A model generated the notes under the pieces. The model was not told where the DNA came from. It worked only from the letters and a program-made list of their open reading frames with translations, and ran no database searches. A stretch of DNA of 64,000 nucleotides from Bacteroidetes bacterium B1(2017) (GTDB lineage: Bacteria > Bacteroidota > Bacteroidia > UKL13-3). Below are positions 53,572 to 60,997 of this stretch, in pieces. Position numbers and translations under genes: made by a program. The stretch is from the NCBI GenBank assembly GCA_002256395.1, contig NKJG01000004.1, forward strand, positions 186,001 through 250,000, in the 5' to 3' direction. Every line of letters begins with the position of its first letter. The first letter of the stretch is position 1.

Positions 53572-54804
53572 ATGGAAACAGCTGCTTTAAATGATGATTT
53601 GATGGCTCCAGAAGTTATTGCTAATCCGCATGCGTATTATCATAAACTTAGAAGTGCCGAACCAATTCATTGGAATGCTCGATGGGGAGGATGGGTTCTT
53701 ACTGGTTACAATGATGTGGTGGAAGTGTTGAGAGATTCTCTTCATTTTTCTTCAGATCGTATGGGCTTTTTGGCTCAGGAGTTAACTCAAGAAGAACAAG
53801 AATCTATTGCCCCAATTTTCAAAGTTTTATCGTATTGGATGGTATTTCGCGATCCGCCAGAACATACAGCTTTAAGAATGCTCCTAAATAAACACTTTAC
53901 TCCAATAGCCATTGAGCGTTATAGACCAATGGTACGTAAAATCGTTCAAAAAACAATTGATCGTATGTTGGCAAAGGGTAAAATAGATTTTATTAAAGAC
54001 TTTGCATATGAAGTACCCATGACCGTTATTCTTGAACTTATTGGTGCGCCAGATTTGGATACAGATAAGATTAAAGAATGGTCAGAAAAATTAGGCTTAT
54101 TCTTCTTTATTAAAGCGGATGAGCCTCGCCGCAGGGAAATTGCTTGTGAAGGAATTGATTCCTTAGTAAACTATATTACACCATTAATTGAAAAACGTAG
54201 AGAACGCCCTGGTATAGATTTAATAAGCTTATTACTTTCTGCCGAAGAGGCTGGAAGCATTACCGCAAATGATGTTTTGGCTACATGTGTTCTTTTAGTA
54301 TTTGGTGGCCATGAAACAACCATGAACTTAATTGCCAATGGTACAATGGCTTTTATGAACCATCCCGATCAGTGGGATAAATTCCAGCAAAACCCAGATT
54401 TGTTGAAGAAAGCTGTAGAAGAATTATTAAGGTATGATGGTTCTGTTAAATCAACCGTACGTTGGGCAAAAGAAGATTGTAAAGTAGGGGATACCTTAAT
54501 TAAAAAAGGTGATCGCTTATTAGTGAGTCTTTCTGGTGCAAACCGCGATCCTCAACAGTTTACCGACCCTGATGGATTAGATATTACTCGTAATCCAAAC
54601 CTTCACGTGGCATTTGCTCATGGTATCCATGTTTGTTTAGGTGCATCTTTAGCCCGTATGGAAGTGGAAGAAGCATTTGCAGGTTTAATTAGTAGAATTC
54701 AATGCCCAGAATTGCAAGCAGATGCTCAACTATCGTATTATCCATCTGTGGTGCATAGAGCATTAAAAGAGTTGCCAGTTATTGTTAAACCGTTAAATAG
54801 TTAG
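53572..54804 (+). CDS. Cytochrome P450 monooxygenase
   Basis: 410 aa from ATG 53572, a soluble bacterial P450 (CYP107/CYP102-independent, class I type). Motifs: I-helix FGGHETTMNL (oxygen activation, Glu-Thr), K-helix ExxR in EELLRYDG, and heme loop FAHGIHVCLG with axial Cys355. The segment MVFRDPPEHTALRMLLNKHFTP is the conserved C-helix region. Electrons probably come from the ferredoxin encoded 4 bp downstream. The substrate is not predictable; there is no biosynthetic cluster around it. A perfect palindrome upstream suggests inducible control. Confidence 0.93.
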   Translation: METAALNDDLMAPEVIANPHAYYHKLRSAEPIHWNARWGGWVLTGYNDVVEVLRDSLHFSSDRMGFLAQELTQEEQESIAPIFKVLSYWMVFRDPPEHTALRMLLNKHFTPIAIERYRPMVRKIVQKTIDRMLAKGKIDFIKDFAYEVPMTVILELIGAPDLDTDKIKEWSEKLGLFFFIKADEPRRREIACEGIDSLVNYITPLIEKRRERPGIDLISLLLSAEEAGSITANDVLATCVLLVFGGHETTMNLIANGTMAFMNHPDQWDKFQQNPDLLKKAVEELLRYDGSVKSTVRWAKEDCKVGDTLIKKGDRLLVSLSGANRDPQQFTDPDGLDITRNPNLHVAFAHGIHVCLGASLARMEVEEAFAGLISRIQCPELQADAQLSYYPSVVHRALKELPVIVKPLNS

Positions 54805-54807
54805 GTT

Positions 54808-55047
54808 ATGGCAAACATAAAAGTAAGCGTAAACCTCAATAAGTGCGTTGGCTCGCAATTATGTATGATGTTTTCGCCCTCTGTTTTTGATAAGGATGAA
54901 AACCGTCAGGCTCGTGTTTACAACCCTGAAGGTGCAGATTTAACAGAACTCTTAGGCACCGCAGAACAATGTCCGCAATGTGCCATTAAAGTAGAAAATA
55001 CCGATACGGGAGAGGTGTTGTTTCCTCCTCCTGAATTGGCTTTTTAG
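54808..55047 (+). CDS. 3Fe-4S-type ferredoxin, P450 redox partner
   Basis: 79 aa from ATG 54808, starting 4 bp after the P450 stop. Cluster ligands follow the P450-ferredoxin pattern C-x5-C (Cys13, Cys19) and CP near residue 55, with the usual APDVF-like segment (SPSVFDKDEN) and CAIKVEN end. There is an additional Cys58, so CPQC replaces the common CPTGA; this residue may or may not contact the cluster. It delivers single electrons to the P450. A ferredoxin reductase is not in the window. Confidence 0.88.
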   Translation: MANIKVSVNLNKCVGSQLCMMFSPSVFDKDENRQARVYNPEGADLTELLGTAEQCPQCAIKVENTDTGEVLFPPPELAF

Positions 55048-55054
55048 GTGTGTT

Positions 55055-55090
55055 AAAAGCCTCCTTTGCTTCATGCATTGGGGGCTTTTT
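55055..55090 (+). terminator. Terminator after P450-ferredoxin operon
   Basis: AAAAGCCTCC (55055-55064) pairs imperfectly with the GGGGGC-T5 segment (55080-55090); T-run follows. Confidence 0.55.
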
Positions 55091-55142
55091 CTTTTCTATC
55101 TGTTTTAATAGTCTATCTTCCTTGCCTTAAGTACTACTATTT

Positions 55143-55694
55143 ATGCCTATTTACAGCAATCAAGAAATGATTAACCAAACTCGTAAATGGGTACAAGAGG
55201 TGGTAATTGGAACCAATTTTTGCCCCTTTGCAGCTAAAGAAATGAAGGCAAATACTATTCATTATGAAGTTGCTCCTGCTGGCAATATGGCGGCATCAAC
55301 CATGAGCCTTCAACTAGAATGTGAACGCTTAAATGAACATTCAGAAATTGAAACAACACTCCTGTTATTTCCATTTATGTTTAGTAGGTTCAGCCAGTAT
55401 TTAGAATTTGTAGAAGTGGCAGAAATAATGCTACACAAACAAGGGTATGATGGCATTTATCAATTAGCAAGTTTTCATCCAAACTATTGCTTTGCGGGTT
55501 CATCAGAAAAGGATGCAGCAAATTATACCAACAGATCCATCTACCCCATGTTGCATTTAATACGTGAGGCGAGTATAGAAAAAGCCATCGAAAAATACCC
55601 CAACCCTGAGGGTATTCCTGAGCGAAATATTCTCTATGCAAAGAAGAAAGGTCTAGCATACATGAAATTGCTTAAGGATAAGTGCTTGGAATAA
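55143..55694 (+). CDS. DUF1415 family protein
   Basis: 183 aa from ATG 55143. Matches DUF1415: TRKWVQEVVIGTNFCPFA near the N-terminus, LLLFPFMFSRFSQYLEFVE in the middle, and YQLASFHPNYCFAG with conserved His and Cys, then PYPMLH-like SIYPMLHLIRE. Soluble, no signal peptide. Family function unknown. It is separated from the P450 operon by a terminator. Confidence 0.8.
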   Translation: MPIYSNQEMINQTRKWVQEVVIGTNFCPFAAKEMKANTIHYEVAPAGNMAASTMSLQLECERLNEHSEIETTLLLFPFMFSRFSQYLEFVEVAEIMLHKQGYDGIYQLASFHPNYCFAGSSEKDAANYTNRSIYPMLHLIREASIEKAIEKYPNPEGIPERNILYAKKKGLAYMKLLKDKCLE

Positions 55695-55795
55695 GAGGAA
55701 GGTCGCTGGTGAGTTGGCCGCTAGGTTTTATATCCATTCAAATTTAGCAAAGGCAACTAGTAATTAGCCACCAAACATCCAACTACCAGCAACAA

Positions 55796-56401
55796 CTACC
55801 TCAATAATTGAACATTCCCTTTTAAATAATACCATTTCCCAGAATACCCTTGTGCTTCAATAAAGTAAAGGTAAATATCGGCCTCTACTCCAGCTCCTCT
55901 GTAGGTTCCGTCCCAACCAATATCTGGGTTTGTGCTTTCAAAAAGGGTTTCTCCCCACCTGTTTAAAATTCGTAAAGAATAGGTTTCTATTCCAAGTGTA
56001 ACAGGTTTATATGTTTCGTTTAGTCCATCGCCGTTAGGAGAAAAAGCATTTGGTGGAAAAATATGTTCCTCTCTTGGAGGTTTACTAATTTTTGGGTTTT
56101 GTTGAATTATTAGTACGTAACCTATTTGAATTGGACTCTCGCATCCTAGTTGATTTTTGGCGATAACACTTAGTTCAAAAATACCAGGTATTGAATCCCA
56201 ATCTACTTGTATGTTGTTTGTGCCATTTCCACTTACAATAGTGCCTCCTTCAATTTCCCATTGATACGTTGCACCCGGATTTTGAATCACATAATAATGT
56301 ATGTTTTTCTCACCGGTGCATACGGTATCAATTATCTGTGCCCTTAGGTTCAGGCATAGACAGGTAGCTGCAATCCCAATTATATATTTTAGATTATACA
56401 A
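55796..56401 (-). CDS. Secreted protein with T9SS type B (gliding-motility) sorting domain
   Basis: 201 aa starting at TTG 56401. Signal peptide (IIGIAATCLCLNLRAQ), then one PKD/Ig-like domain (about residues 24-110; DTVCTGEKNIHYYV, TYQWEIEGG). The C-terminal ~85 residues are the gliding-motility-associated domain: FPPNAFSPNGDGLNET, LRILNRWGETLFES, GWDGTYRGAGVEADIYLY. Type B cargo is secreted by T9SS and held at the surface. Last gene of the four-gene cluster, 21 bp after the Ig-like gene with which it shares the Ig domain type. Confidence 0.85.
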   Translation of the reverse strand: MYNLKYIIGIAATCLCLNLRAQIIDTVCTGEKNIHYYVIQNPGATYQWEIEGGTIVSGNGTNNIQVDWDSIPGIFELSVIAKNQLGCESPIQIGYVLIIQQNPKISKPPREEHIFPPNAFSPNGDGLNETYKPVTLGIETYSLRILNRWGETLFESTNPDIGWDGTYRGAGVEADIYLYFIEAQGYSGKWYYLKGNVQLLR

Positions 56402-56422
56402 GGTTTCTGCAATAGAAGAAAT

Positions 56423-57052
56423 CTAATAATGCATAATAGCTGAGGTGGCAGGTTTTGGCATTACAGTTACACTGGCCGAACCTGAATAGGTACCACTGCA
56501 ACCTAATCTGTCTGAAATACTAGTTGGTATATAGGCCTTAATACCTGCTGTAGTAAATAGTTGTGAGTTAAAATTGTACGGATTACTACTCGTACTAACT
56601 GTTCTTGCAACGCCCGCTTCGGTATAATTAACTAACCAAGGAGCTTGCCCTGTAAAATTCATTTGTAGCTTAGCCAAAACTGTGGCCGAGTTTAAACAAA
56701 TTGAATCGGTGCCACTTACTACAACTGTAGGCGGAGCAAGCCTTAATACCGCTAATGAAACAGTATCGCCAGGACAACCTAAGAAGTTAACTTCAACTAC
56801 CTTTAAGGTGTCAATTCCAGGTGTTGCACTCCAATTAATGGTAATTGAATCGGAGGTGCCACCACTAGCTTTGGTACCATTTTTTATTACCCAATTAAAG
56901 GTGCTTCCAGTTTGTCCACTTACTTTGTAAATTTTACCTGAGGCGCCGGCACAAACAGTATCTGGGGTAGCAGTACTTTGTGCAAATATGGAAGTTGAAA
57001 GGGTAAGGAATAGGCTAAAAAAGGCAAGTTTAAAAAGTAATGTAGTTTTCAT
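56423..57052 (-). CDS. Secreted PKD/Ig-like repeat protein ending in IMHY
   Basis: 210 aa from ATG 57052 (signal peptide MKTTLLFKLAFFSLFLTLST, cleavage near IFAQ). Two Ig/PKD-like domains: DTVCAGASGKIYKV... (about residues 30-110) and a second with DSICLNSATVLAKL (about 120-205). The protein stops right after the last strand with PKPATSAIMHY and has no recognisable T9SS sorting domain. The neighbouring 376-aa protein also ends in His-Tyr. A structural or adhesive role is inferred. Confidence 0.75.
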   Translation of the reverse strand: MKTTLLFKLAFFSLFLTLSTSIFAQSTATPDTVCAGASGKIYKVSGQTGSTFNWVIKNGTKASGGTSDSITINWSATPGIDTLKVVEVNFLGCPGDTVSLAVLRLAPPTVVVSGTDSICLNSATVLAKLQMNFTGQAPWLVNYTEAGVARTVSTSSNPYNFNSQLFTTAGIKAYIPTSISDRLGCSGTYSGSASVTVMPKPATSAIMHY

Positions 57053-57071
57053 GGTTTGTTTGGTTTTTGGT

Positions 57072-57197
57072 TTATTTGTTAGGGAAAAATTTGTCGAAAA
57101 ATGAGGATCCAAATTGAAGAAGTTTCTCTGGGGCATTTAGGCTAAAAAAAATGAGGGCAAGTAGTCCAGCATTTCTTAATAATTCTCGGTTTTTCAT
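57072..57197 (-). CDS. 41-aa hydrophobic microprotein within secreted-protein cluster
   Basis: From ATG 57197: MKNRELLRNAG, a hydrophobic helix (LLALIFFSL), then PEKLLQFGSSFFDKFF and a basic end. It fits between the 376-aa gene (10-bp gap) and the Ig-like gene (19-bp gap) with the spacing of an operon member, which is the main argument that it is real. A longer reading in this frame would run antiparallel to no gene but over the 376-aa coding sequence, and is unlikely. The helix could be membrane-embedded or a signal anchor. Confidence 0.5.
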   Translation of the reverse strand: MKNRELLRNAGLLALIFFSLNAPEKLLQFGSSFFDKFFPNK

Positions 57198-57207
57198 GAG
57201 TTGGTTT

Positions 57208-58338
57208 TTAATAGTGATATAAAATTGGGATTGGGTTTTGCGCAGTTGAATTTCCTTGGGCAAAGCTTGTTTGATTATAAGCTCTGCCTCTAGTTTCATG
57301 GTAGGAGTTTCCATTTGTCTCATCTTGTGAATACCTGTAGGCATACACTCTATAATAAATCTTCCCGCATTCGGCCGCATGAGAGTGTACAAAGCTTGAA
57401 AGTTGAGAAGTAGTTAAGGTGGCAATTATGGTGGCCGAACCAATGCTTGTTCCAGTTGTGTAGGTGGTTCCATCGACGGGGCTGCTAGAAAATATACCCG
57501 TATTGCTTTTTAAAATAAGATACCCTTGAGTTAAATCTGTTGAGTAGGGGTCAAGTGAAACATTCCATCTTAAGGTGTCTACAGTATGGGTTGTATTGGT
57601 GCTTATAGTTAGCGTTGGAGTGGTCCAGGTAGGTTCTCTTAATTGGTTCCAAAAGGCTTGGTTCGAACCTAAATTGCCGCTCCTAAAATTTGGAAGGCCA
57701 AGGCTTAGCCCTGTGCTGGTCATGTTTGTTTTTACCGTATCCTCAATTATATTATCATATCCTGCAAGGGTTGCTCCCGGACAAACCTGAATAAGTTTAT
57801 TGCTGGAACCTGCTTGGTTGTTTATTACTTTTGGGTTTGCTACCATAAGCCAATTGCTATGATTGGTTCCGTGGCCAAGGGAATGAATAGGGATGTCGTA
57901 TTTAATGGTAATCATTTCGGCCAAACTTTGTAAATCTAATTTTGGGTCTGAATTAGCAGGACAATCATCAAAAACAGCAGAGAATTGAGCATGCACCGAT
58001 ATAAATCCATCGGCTTTACTGGTGTCTATGGAATAGGGTACGTTTGAAGAATTAGTAGAACGGCAGTAAATTAAAATGATGGTACCTCTTCTGAGGTGGT
58101 TCCAAAAATTTATGCTTTTAAACTTTATACTGGCATAGTTACTTAAATGCCCTCCTCCGTTTACATCATAATCGCCAACTAGCCATTCTCTAATATCTAA
58201 ATTATCGCTGGTAACTAATAGCTCTATCCATGAATCTCTTTTATCGGCTGCAACATAATAGCTACTCACTACCATGTTCTGCGCATGTGCTAGTTGCAGC
58301 CAAGTTAGAAAAGCTATAAATGTTAGAGTTTTTTTCAT
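57208..58338 (-). CDS. Secreted protein with lamin-tail-like N-terminus, ending in YHY
   Basis: 376 aa from ATG 58338. Signal peptide (MKKTLTFIAFLTWLQLAHAQ). The mature N-terminus (SYYVAADKRDSWIELLVTS, then DIREWLVGD) resembles a lamin-tail beta domain (about residues 22-200, weak call). A second beta-rich part with fibronectin-like strands follows (about 240-350; TPTLTISTNTTHTVDTLRW). The end is PIPILYHY. No T9SS sorting domain is recognisable. First gene of the minus-strand cluster, with a 499-bp gap upstream that should hold its promoter. Confidence 0.7.
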   Translation of the reverse strand: MKKTLTFIAFLTWLQLAHAQNMVVSSYYVAADKRDSWIELLVTSDNLDIREWLVGDYDVNGGGHLSNYASIKFKSINFWNHLRRGTIILIYCRSTNSSNVPYSIDTSKADGFISVHAQFSAVFDDCPANSDPKLDLQSLAEMITIKYDIPIHSLGHGTNHSNWLMVANPKVINNQAGSSNKLIQVCPGATLAGYDNIIEDTVKTNMTSTGLSLGLPNFRSGNLGSNQAFWNQLREPTWTTPTLTISTNTTHTVDTLRWNVSLDPYSTDLTQGYLILKSNTGIFSSSPVDGTTYTTGTSIGSATIIATLTTSQLSSFVHSHAAECGKIYYRVYAYRYSQDETNGNSYHETRGRAYNQTSFAQGNSTAQNPIPILYHY

Positions 58339-58837
58339 GTTTGCTCAAAACGAATATAGCAGTTGAAATAAATTTTGCAACGCTTAAACTAAATTTTACG
58401 CTGTTTGAATTGTTTTTCAGGCAAATAAAATAATGGCATTGATTTTTGTAAAATGTGGATAATGTTGCTTAAATAGCTGATAGGCATATAGTTGTTGAAA
58501 ATACTTTGAAAATCTAATTTTGTGTTTAGTTTTCATAAAACGTCTAAAAATTAGCGAAAAAAGAATGTGAGTGGTTATAAAAATATGTTGGATGGTTAAA
58601 TGAGGATTGGTTGATGCTTTCTTTAATTAGATAATTTGCTTTTATAAAGCCATTTTTCATGCCATTTTATGGGTTAATTAGTAAGCCAAATCTGTCCATT
58701 TGAGGGTAGAAATACTACTTGCATCATTTTACCTTGCTTTCATTTGCGTCTCTTTTATATTTGTCGAATTCAAAATCATTCAATAGGAATACCTTACTAA
58801 ATTTACATAATCATACTCACCACTTAAACACTTACAT
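58339..58837. other. 499-bp intergenic region between divergent genes
   Basis: It contains the promoter of the SRPBCC gene (58734-58763) and must contain that of the minus-strand secreted cluster, which I could not identify. No coding sequence is seen. Confidence 0.55.
58734..58763 (+). promoter_or_regulatory. Promoter of SRPBCC gene
   Basis: TTG (58734-58736), 19 nt, TATATTTG (58756-58763), exact matches to the Bacteroidota consensus; ATG 58838 is about 70 nt downstream. Confidence 0.5.
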
Positions 58838-59368
58838 ATGAAAATTCTAAAAATTATCCTTATTGCCTTAGCAGGTATTGTTGCGTTGCTATTGCTAGTT
58901 GCTTTATTTATTAAAAAAGAATACGATGCTCAAAACGAGATAATCATTAATGCTCCAAGGCAAAAGGTATATGATTATTTAAAGACCTTAAAAAATCAAG
59001 ATAGTTTTAATAAATGGGTTATGGCTGATCCAAACATGAAGCGCGAGTATACAGGTACCGATGGCACGGTAGGTTTTGTGTATTCCTGGAATGGAAATAA
59101 GAAGGCAGGCGAAGGAGAATTAGAATTAAAAACACTAGTTGAAGGCGAACGAATAGAAACAGAAATACGCTTTGTACGTCCAATGAAATCAATAGCTTAT
59201 TCTATTACACAATTGGATTCTGTTTCAGAAAACCAAACCAAAATTACTTGGAATAGCAAAGGAGATATGCCGTATCCAATGAATATTATGATGCCAATGG
59301 TGCAAAGTATGTTGGCTAAGGATATGGGCATTAGCCTGCAAAACTTAAAAGCTATTTTAGAGAAATAG
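58838..59368 (+). CDS. SRPBCC (polyketide cyclase-like) protein with membrane anchor
   Basis: 176 aa from ATG 58838. One N-terminal transmembrane helix (about residues 4-26, ILKIILIALAGIVALLLLV), then a START/SRPBCC fold (about 30-176) with the family beginning IIINAPRQKVYDYL and a long C-terminal helix (MLAKDMGISLQNLKAIL). The cavity binds hydrophobic ligands in relatives; the ligand is unknown here. The stop is 3 bp from the stop of the convergent porin gene. Confidence 0.82.
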   Translation: MKILKIILIALAGIVALLLLVALFIKKEYDAQNEIIINAPRQKVYDYLKTLKNQDSFNKWVMADPNMKREYTGTDGTVGFVYSWNGNKKAGEGELELKTLVEGERIETEIRFVRPMKSIAYSITQLDSVSENQTKITWNSKGDMPYPMNIMMPMVQSMLAKDMGISLQNLKAILEK

Positions 59369-59371
59369 TAC

Positions 59372-60745
59372 TTATAAACGATATAAAAGCGCAAAGATTA
59401 GGCGTGTTTCAGATTTAACTAAATCGGGGCGCCAAGTAGGATCGAGTGGGGTAGTGGAATAACCTGTTTGGGAGGTAACACCGCCTCTTCCTGCAAAATA
59501 AGGAACATCTGCGTTTCTATAAACAAGCTCTGTTCTGAAAGTTAAGTTATCGCTTGGCATTAAATCTAAATTGGTTGATACATCCCATCCAATAAATTTA
59601 TCGCCAGGGTTGGCACTAAACGGAAAAGCTCCTGCTGTTTGGGTTGGGTTATTTGGGTTGGGCAATGGGCTAGCTTGGCCAGTTGGGTAAAGAACTAAAT
59701 ATCTTCCTGGGTTATCCATCCAACCTCCACCAAAGGTCCAGGCCATTTTGTTTTTAGCAAACCACATTCTGTTATAAAACATTATGCTGGCAAAGTACTG
59801 GGCCGGACCTTTTACTGCATCCGATTTTAATCCATTTACGCCATCTCCTTTTTCAAACCCAAAATCTCCTGTTAAAGAGAAAGCCATTTTGTTTACCCCC
59901 TTTTTTCCTGGTCTATTAAAATATCTAACTAATAAACTATTATCAGAATGGAATCTTGTTCTATGGGCAAAGCCAGCATCATCGGTGCCGTAATAATTAT
60001 TGGTAAGTGCTTTTACATGGCTGTTTGAACTCATATAGGTAATATTACCACCTACGCCAGGCATGCTATTAAACTTGCCATAACTTTGCCAACCATTAAT
60101 AATCCAAGGTTCTACTTTCCAGTTTTTGTTTATGAATATTTGGCACCTTACCCCATTAAAAAACCAAGGCGTATTGTCTGAGGTAAAGGAGGCTTGATAC
60201 TCCCAATTCTCGGCTTGATAGAAGGAGTTTAAACCTACATAACTCATAAATAAACCCGCATCAATATTTATTCCGTGAAGTTTATTAAAATGATACCCCG
60301 CATAGGCTTCACTTAAATAGCGATATACATCAGGTAGGTTATATTGCCCTTTAAACGTACTATAATCATTTCGCGGAATAACAGTAGAGCGGGTGCCAAA
60401 CTGAGTCATTATTCTAGCGCGTGTATTGTTGTAATTAAAATCACCGCCAAAGTGCAAGGCTGCAAGTTGAATTTCATTATGGCGAGCCATGGCGGTTGAA
60501 CCAACAACAGTATTATCTATTGGGTTGTTAAATGAGTAGTTGTAATTCACATCCACAAGAATGCTCGGACTAAAAATCTTCATGTTTTTAAAGGGCAATG
60601 AATCGCGGCGGTCGCTACCATTTTGCCAGGTTTGGTCAATTCCTTCAAAGGGTTCACCTTTTTGTTGAGCTAAAAGTTGGAAGGATGACAAGCTTGTAAG
60701 TGCTACAAGTAATAAAATACGAAAGGAGTTTATTTGAGTGTTCAT
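59372..60745 (-). CDS. Outer-membrane beta-barrel porin, BBP2/OmpL-like
   Basis: 457 aa from ATG 60745 (MNTQINSF, signal peptide cleaved near QLLAQQ). The mature protein shows alternating-hydrophobicity strands with many Tyr/Trp girdle residues throughout (ILVDVNYNYSFN, GINIDAGLFMSYVG, KMAWTFGGGW) and ends in RLIFALLYRL, a typical barrel-terminal strand with aromatic residues. The layout fits the putative beta-barrel porin-2 family. Solute specificity unknown. No plug domain, so it is not a TonB-dependent receptor. Confidence 0.78.
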   Translation of the reverse strand: MNTQINSFRILLLVALTSLSSFQLLAQQKGEPFEGIDQTWQNGSDRRDSLPFKNMKIFSPSILVDVNYNYSFNNPIDNTVVGSTAMARHNEIQLAALHFGGDFNYNNTRARIMTQFGTRSTVIPRNDYSTFKGQYNLPDVYRYLSEAYAGYHFNKLHGINIDAGLFMSYVGLNSFYQAENWEYQASFTSDNTPWFFNGVRCQIFINKNWKVEPWIINGWQSYGKFNSMPGVGGNITYMSSNSHVKALTNNYYGTDDAGFAHRTRFHSDNSLLVRYFNRPGKKGVNKMAFSLTGDFGFEKGDGVNGLKSDAVKGPAQYFASIMFYNRMWFAKNKMAWTFGGGWMDNPGRYLVLYPTGQASPLPNPNNPTQTAGAFPFSANPGDKFIGWDVSTNLDLMPSDNLTFRTELVYRNADVPYFAGRGGVTSQTGYSTTPLDPTWRPDLVKSETRLIFALLYRL

Positions 60746-60997
60746 TTTGAGTGTAGAAATCAATTGTTTTTAATTTCTTTAAAAGTAGGCATCAAATTTT
60801 AATAAAATAAATGACATAATTGCACACCCTGTAAAGGGGTGGAAATAAATTTTATTTACTAGTTAGTAAAAAAAATGTTTAATAAGTAAATAATTAGTCT
60901 ATTTATGTAAATCAACTAGGACTAACAATTTACCCCGCCTGCCATGAAATCGCTTCACAAAAATTTACTTGATTCTAAATTGAACTATTAAAAGAAT

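Noticed and set aside
57198-57392. Longer 106-codon version of the microprotein
   Set aside because: Its first part overlaps the 376-aa gene in another frame on the same strand; the ATG at 57197 just after that gene's stop is the natural start.
60944-60991. 15-codon open frame just before the PAS gene (leader peptide)
   Set aside because: It has no run of regulatory codons and no attenuator hairpin; a short ATG frame is expected by chance.
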